Of a stretch of DNA of 41,315 nucleotides, positions 8,072 through 16,698 are shown in pieces (position 1 is the stretch's first letter; the number at the start of each line of letters is the position of its first letter). The DNA is from an uncultured Clostridium sp. (GTDB lineage Bacteria > Bacillota > Clostridia > Lachnospirales > Lachnospiraceae), in assembly GCA_900553925.1 (NCBI GenBank), contig USFH01000002.1, positions 1 to 41,315 on the forward strand. Direction: 5' to 3'. A program made the position numbers and the translations under genes. The notes beneath the pieces are model-generated. The model ran no database searches. It was not told the DNA's origin and worked only from the letters and a program-made list of their open reading frames with translations.

Positions 8072-8092
8072 TTATTCCTGATCAGAGTCCTC
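8060..8092. terminator. Hairpin spanning two abutting stop codons of convergent genes
   Basis: GAGGACT (8060-8066) pairs with AGTCCTC (8086-8092), and CTGAT (8068-8072) pairs with ATCAG (8081-8085), with one bulged A and an 8-nt loop. The stops TGA (8069-8071, plus) and TAA (8074-8072, minus) lie within it. No T-tract follows on either strand, so it may protect 3' ends or slow polymerase rather than be a standard terminator. Confidence 0.5.
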
Positions 8093-9958
8093 TTCGTCTG
8101 TCTCCGCATCATATGCTGTATCATCTTCCGGTTCGGGATCTTCACTTATCTCTTCATCTTCTTCTGCTTCTTCATCCCGGTTTTCTTCTATTCCACTGTT
8201 TTCTCCGCTGTCTTCTGCATCTTCCCAGGATTCAGATGCTTCATCTATCCCAGCCTGTGTATCCTCAGAATCTTCGCAGGTTTCCTCCGACACACCTTCG
8301 GTTGGATCTGTCTCCACCAGTTCTGTCTCTTCCGTTGAATCCGTCTCCTCTGATTCTGTCTCTTCGGATTCGGACTCCTCTGCGGATGCACTCGCAGGAG
8401 CCTCTGCTTCCTGTCCATCATCCTCTGAAAAATAATCTGAATAATCGGTTGTATCACGAGATACAGTCTGAACGGTCGTCTCATCTAACATCTTATTGAT
8501 CTCTTCTAAATCCGCTGCGCGCAGACTTCCGATAATCTTTGCAATCTCATTTAACTCATCAATCACACCGTTTAATTCATTCAAGTTTGTCTCACACAGA
8601 TTCGCGGATGACTGCGCATTTGCTGCAATCTCCTCACTGGCTGCCTGCTGGTTTGCCAGTCCGTCGATGATGGAATTATTCGATGCATCCAGATTCCCGG
8701 ATAACTTGTCAAGCTGCTTCATATCACCGGACAATTCTTCCACTGCCCCGGCAATAGTCTGGAAACTTCCATCTGCCGCCTCAATGTATTTTGCCTGCTC
8801 CGATACTGCCTCTACACTTCTGCGGACCAGATCGGATGTATGATTGGCAAGATCTGTCACCCCCTTCAGAAGCTGTGTGATACTGTCAATTGAGCTTCTT
8901 GTATCATCCGCTAATTTACGGATCTCATCTGCAACAACCGCAAATCCACGCCCCTGCTCTCCTGCGCGTGCTGCCTCGATACTTGCATTTAACGCAAGAA
9001 GGTTTGTCTGGCTGGAGATCTGATAGATAATCTGTGTAATTTCCTCTGCAGACTGGATCTTCTCACAGAGTTCTTCCGATACACGGGTTACATCTTCATT
9101 GGCTACATTGATGTCATCCGATTTGTCTTTCAGGCTTTCAATAATACCCAGACCGGACTTTACAGATTCGATTGCACGGTGCGTTGACTGTACAGTATTG
9201 TCCTTGACATCGATCAGATTGTCGATGATCTCCTGAATCTGCTGTGTCATCGTTGTCGATACTTCCATATTCTCTGCGGTGTCTGTAACGCCGGTTGAAA
9301 TCGCATCCACGGATTTGGTAACCTCCGCTGTCGCCGCCTGAAAGTTATCGAGCTTTGACTGGAGCTGCTCAATATGTGCATTTCCGTTATCTACAACCTT
9401 TACCATGTTCTCTGTGATTTCTTCCTGATATGCAACATGGTACTCGATCTCCTGGCGATCGGTCTCCTGCTCACGCAGGGTAATGCTGCATGCCATCAGA
9501 ATACCAAATGTAAAAATAGCTGCCAGAAGCAGAATCTCGATCCATGTAACGGATGGAGCAAATCCATGCTTTACGATCTGGATAATCGTCTCAACCAGAA
9601 TACCGAGTGTTGATGCACCACAGGTTACGCGTATATGAAATGTATCCATATAGATAATACACATCCCCATCGCAATAAAGATCGGAAGCGCATCCATCAC
9701 AGATCCTGATACAAATGCTGACACAAGCACCAATACAGAAAATGCTGTAACGGATGTGAATTTCATCAGCTCGCTGCGGTCATTGATCAGCTGGAACACA
9801 ACATTTCCAACCGCAAACAATGCAAATAATACCAGCAGCGGCACAAATCCCTCCTGTGTCTTATGATTAATAATCAATACTACGATTTTCGCGATTGCAA
9901 AAGCAACCATCACCTTCATCGCCAGATCATTTTTCTTCGCTAATCTCGTTCCATTCAT
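8072..9958 (-). CDS. Methyl-accepting chemotaxis-like protein with integral membrane sensor and acidic tail
   Basis: From ATG 9958 the product has 628 residues. About 10-165 hold roughly six hydrophobic segments with short loops and no large extracellular domain. There is no clear HAMP domain. The cytoplasmic signalling part follows (about 185-505) with the hairpin tip TNLLALNASIEAARAGE, where CheA/CheW bind. The last 110 or so residues are an extremely acidic, low-complexity tail rich in Glu, Asp, Ser and Thr. The upstream in-frame ATG at 10024 lacks a ribosome site; GGGG about 10 nt before 9958 is weak but better. No flagellar or che genes are in the window. The receptor family is certain; the ligand and output are unknown. 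Confidence 0.87.
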   Translation of the reverse strand: MNGTRLAKKNDLAMKVMVAFAIAKIVVLIINHKTQEGFVPLLVLFALFAVGNVVFQLINDRSELMKFTSVTAFSVLVLVSAFVSGSVMDALPIFIAMGMCIIYMDTFHIRVTCGASTLGILVETIIQIVKHGFAPSVTWIEILLLAAIFTFGILMACSITLREQETDRQEIEYHVAYQEEITENMVKVVDNGNAHIEQLQSKLDNFQAATAEVTKSVDAISTGVTDTAENMEVSTTMTQQIQEIIDNLIDVKDNTVQSTHRAIESVKSGLGIIESLKDKSDDINVANEDVTRVSEELCEKIQSAEEITQIIYQISSQTNLLALNASIEAARAGEQGRGFAVVADEIRKLADDTRSSIDSITQLLKGVTDLANHTSDLVRRSVEAVSEQAKYIEAADGSFQTIAGAVEELSGDMKQLDKLSGNLDASNNSIIDGLANQQAASEEIAANAQSSANLCETNLNELNGVIDELNEIAKIIGSLRAADLEEINKMLDETTVQTVSRDTTDYSDYFSEDDGQEAEAPASASAEESESEETESEETDSTEETELVETDPTEGVSEETCEDSEDTQAGIDEASESWEDAEDSGENSGIEENRDEEAEEDEEISEDPEPEDDTAYDAETDEEDSDQE

Positions 9959-10035
9959 AATGTATGTACCCCATGTCTTTCGTTCTAACAATTTTCCGTT
10001 ACGCGTAAATACACGCCATGTCATATATATTTAAA

Positions 10036-10064
10036 ATTATAGCAAATTTATAATATAAAGTCCA
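10036..10064 (-). promoter_or_regulatory. Promoter for the acidic-tailed chemoreceptor gene
   Basis: TGGACT (10064-10059) and a consensus TATAAT (10041-10036) are 17 nt apart on the minus strand, in the 186-nt divergent region before the ABC operon. This placement supports the start at 9958 rather than 10024, as the leader would otherwise be about 5 nt. Confidence 0.5.
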
Positions 10065-10095
10065 TAGACAAAATCCACTTATACAGGTTTTCCAC

Positions 10096-10124
10096 TTGTA
10101 TATTCTACTTAAAAATGCTATCTT
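10096..10124 (+). promoter_or_regulatory. Promoter for the ABC-2 exporter operon
   Basis: TTGTAT (10096-10101) and TATCTT (10119-10124) are 17 nt apart. The -10 region overlaps a possible upstream ATG (10115), arguing that translation starts later, at 10211. Confidence 0.4.
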
Positions 10125-10210
10125 TATTTCAGAACACGAATACAAGGACGTATACTGCTATTTTATTGACAGGCAGTATCCGTTCATCTCCGGATCAAAA
10201 AGGAGCTATT

Positions 10211-10837
10211 ATGTTTCAGGTTGAGCATATCACAAAATCATATGGAAAAAAACAGATATTAAATGATGTATCTTTCCCTATTCCGGAAGGATGTGCCATC
10301 GGTATCTTAGGTATCAATGGTTCAGGAAAATCTACGTTATTATCCTGTATCGCGCAAAAATACGCCGGCACCCGAGATATCCGGATCGGCTATGTGCCAC
10401 AGGAAAATCCACTCTACGACGAATTAAAGCCGCTGGATAATCTGCGCATGTGGACAGATAAACACAAGTCTGAAATCCTGCAGGCATTGCAGTCACCGCC
10501 GCTTGCACAGCTAGGAATCCAGGCATTTCTGGATACCCCGGTCCGGAACATGTCCGGCGGTATGAAGAAGCGGCTCAGTCTCGCCTGCGCCCTGCTTGAT
10601 TCACCTGCACTCTTACTGATGGACGAACCATTTGCGGCACTTGATCTGCCTGCTAAGCAGGATGCCATGCAGTTCATACGATATTATCTGAGCCTTGGCA
10701 ACTCCATTCTGATTGCTTCCCACGAGGAGGCAGTCTTTCAGTTCTGTAACCGTGTCTACCTTCTGAAAGATTGTACACTTTTCGATGCCTCAAAGTTACC
10801 GGAAGGTACAAATTATATAAACCTGTTAAGAAATTAA
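10211..10837 (+). CDS. ABC transporter ATP-binding protein
   Basis: The 208-residue ATPase is compact but complete. It has Walker A GINGSGKST (about 36-44), a Q-loop at YVPQENP (about 67-73), signature MSGGMKKR (about 119-126), Walker B LLLMDEP (about 140-146) and a switch His in IASHEE (about 176-181). The start is ATG 10211 behind AAAAAGGAGCTATT; the frame extends upstream to 10115, but that region is promoter. It heads an operon with two ABC-2-type membrane proteins (10-nt and 17-nt gaps), so it most likely powers an exporter. The substrate is unknown. Confidence 0.9.
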   Translation: MFQVEHITKSYGKKQILNDVSFPIPEGCAIGILGINGSGKSTLLSCIAQKYAGTRDIRIGYVPQENPLYDELKPLDNLRMWTDKHKSEILQALQSPPLAQLGIQAFLDTPVRNMSGGMKKRLSLACALLDSPALLLMDEPFAALDLPAKQDAMQFIRYYLSLGNSILIASHEEAVFQFCNRVYLLKDCTLFDASKLPEGTNYINLLRN

Positions 10838-10847
10838 GGAGAACCGG

Positions 10848-11966
10848 ATGTCACACTGCCGTATATTTTTTAATTTCATCCGTGCCAACTGCAAGCGGCT
10901 GATACATTATCTGCCATCCATGTTTGTATCTTTTGCACTATTACTGATTCTGACCGGCACCGCGGGTTTTTTCCTTTCCAGCCATCTCTACAAGGAAAAC
11001 ATCTTTTCAATTATCTCCATTGGGTACTATCTCCCTCCGGATGATAATCTTGATTTTAACCAGCTTGGCATCGGCATGCTGCAGGATTTAGAGGGCATGC
11101 AGGATACTGTTTCCCTGCAGCAGGTAAGCAGCATAGAAGAAGGATATGACAGGCTTGCTTCCCACGAGATTCTGTATCTGATTATCGTTCCGGAGCAGTT
11201 CTTCTCCGGTATTATGGATAGCACGAACCCTCCCCTTGATATCGTTGTCTACGACAACACCTCCCTCTCTTCTTATATCATCAATGAGCTGTTTATGTCC
11301 TACGCCGGGATGCTCGGGACTGCGCAGGCCGGTATCTACAGCGGGCTTGACGTCACGCGTGCCCACGAGTTCACACCGGAGCAGGTGCGGGATTCCTCCA
11401 ACCGGGTCAACCTCGTCTACTTAGACCGCGTGATGAACAAGAACAATTATATGGAGACTGTACACGCGGAGAATGCCGGAAGTGTGTCACTCACACAGCA
11501 CTATGCAGCATTTGCCATTTTGCTAAGCCTCTGTTTTCTGGCATTTCTTCTGATTCCGTATCTGCAGGGAACCGGAAATGGAATCCGGGAATGCATGAAG
11601 CTGTATCATATGAACCGTGGACATATCCTTGCGATCAATACGATTCATACACTGTTTGCGTTGTATATTCTTTTTGTACCGTGCTATATCGGAATCTCCA
11701 TCTGGATGAAGCATGTAAACCCATTCGGACTGCTTACTGCCATCCCGGCACTGCTTCTGATCTCCCTGCTGATCGCCGGAATTGCGACCTTTACGACAAA
11801 CACCTTCTCAGCCAATATGTGTCTGTTATTTATCGTGCTGGTGCTTGCCTACTGCGGCGGCGGACTTCTTCCGGATGCCCTGCTTCCGAAGGTCATCCAG
11901 CAGATACAGCCATATCTTCCTGGGACTTACGTGATGCAGCTATTGTGTCACGCACTTTATTCATAA
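10848..11966 (+). CDS. ABC-2 type transporter permease (first of two)
   Basis: The 372-residue protein has one N-terminal membrane helix (about 22-46), an extracytoplasmic domain of about 170 residues, and five further helices from about 221 to 365. This is the classical ABC-2 exporter topology. The extracytoplasmic part contains LIIVPEQFFSGI, which recurs as GYVIPEQFFGGY in the next gene, so the two permeases are distant paralogues. AAGGAGAACCGG precedes the ATG. It lies 10 nt after the ATPase gene. The two permeases probably form a heterodimer; the substrate cannot be told from sequence. Confidence 0.82.
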   Translation: MSHCRIFFNFIRANCKRLIHYLPSMFVSFALLLILTGTAGFFLSSHLYKENIFSIISIGYYLPPDDNLDFNQLGIGMLQDLEGMQDTVSLQQVSSIEEGYDRLASHEILYLIIVPEQFFSGIMDSTNPPLDIVVYDNTSLSSYIINELFMSYAGMLGTAQAGIYSGLDVTRAHEFTPEQVRDSSNRVNLVYLDRVMNKNNYMETVHAENAGSVSLTQHYAAFAILLSLCFLAFLLIPYLQGTGNGIRECMKLYHMNRGHILAINTIHTLFALYILFVPCYIGISIWMKHVNPFGLLTAIPALLLISLLIAGIATFTTNTFSANMCLLFIVLVLAYCGGGLLPDALLPKVIQQIQPYLPGTYVMQLLCHALYS

Positions 11967-11983
11967 ATTAGGAGTTATCAACT

Positions 11984-12916
11984 ATGAACCGACTGATTGT
12001 CGCCTGTAAACGAATTTTACATCGAAAATTATATTGGTGTATGCTTGGGATTTTGCTTGTTCTGACGGCGATTTATTCGCTGCTTCCAGCCAAAAGCCAG
12101 TCTACTGAGATCCGGGTCGCTGTCTGTCTGGAAGATCAGAGCAGCTATGCCGGGCAGTTCCGGCAGGAACTTGACGCATCCACCTCTTTGTACCAGTTTT
12201 ATTATGTGCAGGATTCCGATGCTGTCATCAGAGATGTCCAATCCGGGGATGCGGAATGTGGATACGTTATACCAGAGCAATTCTTCGGCGGCTATATCTC
12301 CGGCACCGGCGTTCCGAAGCTCCTGCAATACGAGACAAATGCAGGCACGCTCTCGCCTGCGATCTGTGAGACAGTCTTCCTGTCGATCTTCAAGGCTGCA
12401 TCTCCGCAGATTCTGGTGGATACCGTCGGCGATGCTTCCTTATCCGACGAATTGAAAAGCCGGATGCAGGAATACATGGACAGTGATACCATCTTCCGTA
12501 TGTCATCTGTCACAAGCGGTGCCTACGATTACAAGGGAAATACCTACCGCATCCAGCTTCCGGTCTACGAATGTACCTGTATACTTGTGCTTTTCGCCTC
12601 TCTGTTCGGTCTGATGCTTTTCCTGCAGGATAAAGAACGCGGTATCTACCTTGCGCTCTCCGGCCGACGCAGATCCGGCATCTTATGCTCCACACTATGC
12701 GCAGCAATCCTTCCGATCTATCTGGTTGGTATGCTGTGCAACGGAATCACCTATGGAACTGCTACACTACTGCAGATAACACTTGTCAGCGTGACTGCTT
12801 ACCTTCTGTCGCTTGTGCTGTCCTTCTTCATCAAAAAAAGCCGGACACTTGCCAAGCTGATTCCGGTTCTTTTACTGGTTGCCATCGCGTATTTCTTCGT
12901 GAATTATATTCTATGA
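11984..12916 (+). CDS. ABC-2 type transporter permease (second of two)
   Basis: The 310-residue protein has the same plan as the preceding permease: an N-terminal helix (about 16-34), an extracytoplasmic domain of about 160 residues with VIPEQFFGGY, and a C-terminal block of four or five helices (about 199-308). TTAGGAGTTATCAACT lies before ATG 11984, 17 nt after the previous stop. It is about 60 residues shorter than its partner. It ends the operon and faces the convergent yigZ gene. Confidence 0.8.
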   Translation: MNRLIVACKRILHRKLYWCMLGILLVLTAIYSLLPAKSQSTEIRVAVCLEDQSSYAGQFRQELDASTSLYQFYYVQDSDAVIRDVQSGDAECGYVIPEQFFGGYISGTGVPKLLQYETNAGTLSPAICETVFLSIFKAASPQILVDTVGDASLSDELKSRMQEYMDSDTIFRMSSVTSGAYDYKGNTYRIQLPVYECTCILVLFASLFGLMLFLQDKERGIYLALSGRRRSGILCSTLCAAILPIYLVGMLCNGITYGTATLLQITLVSVTAYLLSLVLSFFIKKSRTLAKLIPVLLLVAIAYFFVNYIL

Positions 12917-12961
12917 TATCGTATTTTCAGATTGTTGAAACATGAAATTAATATGATACAA

Positions 12962-13006
12962 CGAAGAACAGGACGAGATCATCCAAAGATCTCGTCCTGT
13001 TCTTCG
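12962..13006. terminator. Perfect 19-bp hairpin across the yigZ stop codon
   Basis: CGAAGAACAGGACGAGATC (12962-12980) is the exact reverse complement of 12988-13006, with a 7-nt loop. One arm encodes the last residues of YigZ (EEQDEI); the other lies in its 3' untranslated part. No T-tract follows on either strand. It sits between convergent operons and may act as a bidirectional 3' end or stability element. Confidence 0.55.
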
Positions 13007-13593
13007 ATCTGCGCTCTTGCATTTGTCGCATCCGTTATTTCTTTTAAGACTGCTTTTGCCTCTCCTACCGGAATATGTACCGTAAAGACCACATCCTCAG
13101 CGAATTCCGTGTCTACGATTGCAACCTGTCTTGTATTCAGGATATACTGTATCTTCCCCATATCTGTATAGTTGGTCCGGATGAAAACCGGAAGCAACTG
13201 CTGCATCCGCTTCGTCGTACACGCTTCCATCGCTTCTTTCGTTGCCTGCGTATATGCCCGGACAAGTCCACCGGTTCCAAGCAGCGTACCACCGAAATAC
13301 CGTGTCACAACGACACAGATATCATGGATCCCGGAATTCTGAATCAGCTCTAACATCGGCTTTCCCGCAGTTCCCTGCGGTTCACCGTCATCCGAAAATC
13401 GAAGCAGCGGCATTTCCGCCCCTACCGAAAATGCAAAACAGTTATGCCTTGCATCGTAATGCTTCTTCTTAATCTTCTCGATAAATGCATACGCCTCTTC
13501 TTCTGTCTCAACCGGGGCAATCTGTGCAATAAAGCGGGATTTTTTCTCGACAATCTCGCCCTCTGCGCCCTCGATCAGTTTGATATAGTCCAT
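12979..13593 (-). CDS. yigZ: YigZ/IMPACT-family protein
   Basis: The 204-residue protein has the UPF0029/IMPACT N-terminal domain: KKSRFIAQIAPVETEEEA, then KKHYDARHNCFAF, then SDDGEPQGTAGKPML and TRYFGGTLLGTGGLVRAY. A C-terminal DUF1949-type ferredoxin-like domain covers about 135-204. Full length is usual for the family. The function is not firmly established in bacteria; a link to ribosome or translation control is suggested by eukaryotic IMPACT. It is the last gene of a long minus-strand run after nrdR (20-nt gap). Confidence 0.93.
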   Translation of the reverse strand: MDYIKLIEGAEGEIVEKKSRFIAQIAPVETEEEAYAFIEKIKKKHYDARHNCFAFSVGAEMPLLRFSDDGEPQGTAGKPMLELIQNSGIHDICVVVTRYFGGTLLGTGGLVRAYTQATKEAMEACTTKRMQQLLPVFIRTNYTDMGKIQYILNTRQVAIVDTEFAEDVVFTVHIPVGEAKAVLKEITDATNARAQIEEQDEIFG

Positions 13594-13613
13594 AGCATCC
13601 CTTTCCGTTTCGC

Positions 13614-14069
13614 TTACTTTGTATCCAAAAGCTTCTTCAGTTCGCTCATAAAAGTATCTGCATCCTTGAACTGACGGTAAACAGACGCAAAACGCACATA
13701 AGCAACCTGATCAAGATCACGGATCTGATCCATCACGATCTCCCCGATCTTCTCGCTTTCAATCTCCCGCACGCCAAGATTGAAAATCTTGTTCTCGATC
13801 TCATCGACACAGGCCTCGATCTGATCCACGGATACCGGACGTTTGTGACAGGAACGTACAACACCTGACTCAATCTTGGAACGGTCATATGTTTCACGAT
13901 TCTTATCACGCTTAATCACGATCAAAGGAATCGTCTCTACTTTCTCATATGTGGTAAAACGTTTTCCACATTCATCACACTGTCTTCTTCTGCGGATTGC
14001 CTCATTATCATCTGCCGGTCTTGAGTCAATCACACGCGTGTTATCATCGCCGCAAAACGGACACTTCAT
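13614..14069 (-). CDS. nrdR: Transcriptional repressor NrdR
   Basis: The 151-residue protein is a full NrdR. It has a zinc ribbon with C3, C6, C31 and C34 (KCPFC and CDECGKRF) and then an ATP-cone domain at about 47-138. It senses ATP/dATP and represses ribonucleotide reductase operons by binding paired NrdR boxes. No nrd genes and no obvious NrdR box are in the window. It lies 40 nt downstream of ylmC on the same strand, a gene order often seen in Clostridia. Confidence 0.97.
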   Translation of the reverse strand: MKCPFCGDDNTRVIDSRPADDNEAIRRRRQCDECGKRFTTYEKVETIPLIVIKRDKNRETYDRSKIESGVVRSCHKRPVSVDQIEACVDEIENKIFNLGVREIESEKIGEIVMDQIRDLDQVAYVRFASVYRQFKDADTFMSELKKLLDTK

Positions 14070-14109
14070 ATCTTTCTACCTCACTATCCTTTTTACTTCT
14101 GTAGTTTAC

Positions 14110-14379
14110 CTATCGATGCTTCTCTCCGCCAAGCTTATGTATATCGCAGGCATCAATATCTACAAGCACTATGTCCGGTCCGATCCGGACAATATTACAA
14201 TACCTGATATAATATTCTGTTCCCGACCCGAAGCAGGAAAATAATTTACCCGGTCCCGGAACGATGATTGCAAGTATCTTCCCTGTCTCACAGTCAAATT
14301 CGACATCAGCAACATAGCCAAGCCGGCTACAGTCCTTACAGTTTATAACTTCTTTTTCTTTCAATTCCAAAAAGCGCAT
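14110..14379 (-). CDS. YlmC/YmxH-family sporulation-associated PRC-barrel protein
   Basis: The 89-residue protein matches the small PRC-barrel YlmC/YmxH family of spore-forming Bacillota: RFLELKEKEVINCKDCSRLGYVADVEFD, then GKILAIIVPG and IGPDIVLVDI. It is cytosolic. The family is linked to sporulation by genome distribution and expression; the molecular function is unknown. Its presence supports a spore-former lineage. It lies 39 nt after degV. Confidence 0.88.
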   Translation of the reverse strand: MRFLELKEKEVINCKDCSRLGYVADVEFDCETGKILAIIVPGPGKLFSCFGSGTEYYIRYCNIVRIGPDIVLVDIDACDIHKLGGEKHR

Positions 14380-14418
14380 CGCATACCTTCGCTTTTTGTA
14401 GTTAGTATATGCACCGGA

Positions 14419-15294
14419 TTACCGCTTGTCACCCAAAAAGAACAATGTCATCGTCCCTGGTCCTACATGCGCTCCGATAATCGGTCCAACCTCACTGATT
14501 ATAATCTTATCCGGATGGAATTGTTCCTCTACCTTCGCCTGAACATATTCTGCGTCTTCCAGGCAATCTGCATGACAGATCAATACCATCTCCTGTTTAT
14601 CTGCGTAACTTCCCACGCAGCTTTCCATCTCGGACACGAGCTGGTTTAACGCCTTCCTGCGTCCACGCACCTTGCTCTCTGCAGCAAGTCTGCCCTCTGT
14701 ATCCACATGCAATACCGGTTTTAACTGAATCATGCCACCGATCATCGCAGCAGTCTTAGAGATACGTCCACCACGCTGCAGATAAGTCAGATCGTCCACC
14801 GTAAATTTGTGCACGATATGATGCTTCAGCTCTTCAAGTGCCTGCATATTTTCCTTTGCTGACATGCCCTTCTTCTTGTTCTCGATCGCATGATAGATCA
14901 GCATACCATGTCCACCGCAGGCACAGATTGAATCAAATACACAGATATCCGCATCCGGGTATTTCTCCTGCATCTCTTCCCTGCATATAAATGCATTATT
15001 GATCGTACTGCTGATACCGGATGAAAGGCAGGTGAATAATACGTCTTTTCCTGAAGCTAAGGCCTTCTCAAACTCCTCTTCGATATCGTTGATGTTCGGG
15101 GCTGCCGTCTTTGTTCCCTGTCCCGCACGCATACGATCATAGAATTCTTTATTTGTCAGTGTCTTTTCTCTTCCATCGAATACTTCATCCCCGATCTCAA
15201 AGCTGATCGGAATGATCACAACGCCATGTTCCTCGGCATAACCGACAGGCAGGTCATTCGATGAATCCGTGATAATAACGTAATCTCTTTCCAT
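14419..15294 (-). CDS. DegV-family fatty-acid-binding protein
   Basis: The 291-residue protein shows DegV landmarks: an N-terminal ITDSSNDLP, a TAAPN segment (about 103-107), the LSSGISST phosphate-binding-like loop (about 131-138), and LQRGGRISKTAA (about 196-207). The C-terminal GPIIGAHVGPGTM is conserved. DegV/FakB proteins bind a fatty acid and present it to the FakA kinase for phosphorylation. No fakA is nearby. GAGAGGGAAGAT precedes ATG 15294. It starts 30 nt after rnfB, so read-through from the Rnf operon is likely. Confidence 0.93.
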   Translation of the reverse strand: MERDYVIITDSSNDLPVGYAEEHGVVIIPISFEIGDEVFDGREKTLTNKEFYDRMRAGQGTKTAAPNINDIEEEFEKALASGKDVLFTCLSSGISSTINNAFICREEMQEKYPDADICVFDSICACGGHGMLIYHAIENKKKGMSAKENMQALEELKHHIVHKFTVDDLTYLQRGGRISKTAAMIGGMIQLKPVLHVDTEGRLAAESKVRGRRKALNQLVSEMESCVGSYADKQEMVLICHADCLEDAEYVQAKVEEQFHPDKIIISEVGPIIGAHVGPGTMTLFFLGDKR

Positions 15295-15323
15295 ATCTTC
15301 CCTCTCGTAATATCCAATTATTC

Positions 15324-16109
15324 CTACTTAATAATCTTTACCGGGCATTTTTCCTTGCAGGTGCCGCAGCCGGTACATTTCTCGTAGTCGACAACCGCAA
15401 GATGATCCTTCACTGTGATTGCGCCCTGTGGACAGTTTCTCTGGCACAGACCACAGCCGATACAGCCTGCGCCGCAGACCGCCTTCACATCTTTACCGAA
15501 TTCCTTCGAGTTGCACTCGACAATGGCACCGGCATCTTCCGGTACCATCTCGATGATATGTCTCGGACAGGCAAGTACACACTGTCCACACGACTTACAT
15601 TTTTCCTTGTCCACGACTGCCACACCATCTACGATGGAAATCGCATCAAACTGACAGGCACGCTTACATGAACCATAACCGAGACATCCGAAGCTGCATC
15701 CCTTTGGTCCGCCGCCCGGTGCATTGGCTGCAATCTGACAGTCCTCCGGGCCTACATAATCGTAAGCGTCCTTTGCCTTCTCACACGTCCCGGCACATTT
15801 CACATGTGCCACATGTCTGACACTATCGATTTCCCCACCGACAATCTCTACGATTTTCTTCGCTACGGCTTCGCCACCGACCGGACAGGCATCCGGCTTC
15901 GCTTCGCCCTTCGCAATCGCTGCCGCAAGGCCGTCACAGCCCGGGTATCCACAACCTCCACAGTTGTTGCCAGGCAACGCCTCACGCACTTTGATTTCTT
16001 TCTCGTCTACTTTTACTTTAAATTTCTCGCTTGCCACGCCCAGGAGGATTCCCGCTAAAATTCCGACAATTCCGATGACCGCAGCCGCGTACAAAATCGA
16101 TGCTCCCAT
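15324..16109 (-). CDS. rnfB: Rnf complex subunit B (polyferredoxin)
   Basis: The 261-residue subunit has an N-terminal membrane helix (about 4-26) and then the CGGCGYPGCDG four-cysteine cluster domain (about 49-60). Three four-cysteine ferredoxin motifs follow: CKSCGQCVLACP, CIGCGLCQRNCP and CTGCGTCKEKCP, plus further Cys around CLGYGSCKRAC. RnfB takes electrons from reduced ferredoxin and passes them into the membrane subunits of the Na+- or H+-pumping ferredoxin:NAD oxidoreductase. It is the last gene in the order C, D-G, E, A, B. GAGGAGGCGAAGAA is the ribosome site. Confidence 0.97.
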   Translation of the reverse strand: MGASILYAAAVIGIVGILAGILLGVASEKFKVKVDEKEIKVREALPGNNCGGCGYPGCDGLAAAIAKGEAKPDACPVGGEAVAKKIVEIVGGEIDSVRHVAHVKCAGTCEKAKDAYDYVGPEDCQIAANAPGGGPKGCSFGCLGYGSCKRACQFDAISIVDGVAVVDKEKCKSCGQCVLACPRHIIEMVPEDAGAIVECNSKEFGKDVKAVCGAGCIGCGLCQRNCPQGAITVKDHLAVVDYEKCTGCGTCKEKCPVKIIK

Positions 16110-16122
16110 TTCTTCGCCTCCT

Positions 16123-16695
16123 CTAAATCAAACCATTCAGTCCAAGGAAAGCGATTGCCATAAGACCGGCTGTGATCAGCACGATCGGCGCTCCTTTGAA
16201 GCTTTCCGGTATATCGTTTTTATCAATCTTCTCCCGGATACCTGCCATTACGATGATTGCAATTGCAAATCCGACTGCGGAGAACATACCGTTGATGATA
16301 GATTCCCCGATGTTTAATCCATCCTGCACATTCTTCAGTGCGATACCAAGCACAGCACAGTTCGTTGTGATCAGTGGCAGGTATACACCGAGCGCCTCAT
16401 ACAGCGATGGAATCGTCTTCTTTAAGAACATCTCCACAAACTGTACCAGTGCTGCAATGACTAAGATAAACACGATCGTGTTCAGATACGATAGTTTAAG
16501 CGGCACAAGCACGAAATGATAAATCACACTTGTCACTGCCGAAGCAATCGTCATAACGAAGATAACCGCACCACCCATACCGGCTGCGGTGCTTACCTTC
16601 TTTGATACTCCTAAAAACGGACAGATACCCATGAACTGGCTCAGGATAACGTTATTCACAAGAGCAGCGGATATCGCTAATAAAATAATATTCAT
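16123..16695 (-). CDS. rnfA: Rnf complex subunit A
   Basis: The 190-residue integral membrane protein has about six helices, the conserved MGICPFLGVSK segment whose Cys helps hold a membrane-embedded Fe-S cluster at the RnfA/RnfE interface, and the internal LPLITTNCAVLG repeat. It is homologous to RnfE with inverted topology. AAAGGAGGAGTAGG overlaps the rnfE stop. Full length. Confidence 0.97.
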   Translation of the reverse strand: MNIILLAISAALVNNVILSQFMGICPFLGVSKKVSTAAGMGGAVIFVMTIASAVTSVIYHFVLVPLKLSYLNTIVFILVIAALVQFVEMFLKKTIPSLYEALGVYLPLITTNCAVLGIALKNVQDGLNIGESIINGMFSAVGFAIAIIVMAGIREKIDKNDIPESFKGAPIVLITAGLMAIAFLGLNGLI

Positions 16696-16698
16696 ATC

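Noticed and set aside
8090..8440. Tandem-repeat DNA or phase-variable tract in the acidic tail region
   Set aside because: The low complexity is at protein level (Glu/Asp/Ser/Thr codons); no exact tandem unit is repeated enough to suggest slippage.
10115..10210. N-terminal extension of the ABC ATPase to ATG 10115
   Set aside because: The extension overlaps the predicted -10 box and lacks a ribosome site; ATG 10211 has AAAAAGGAG.
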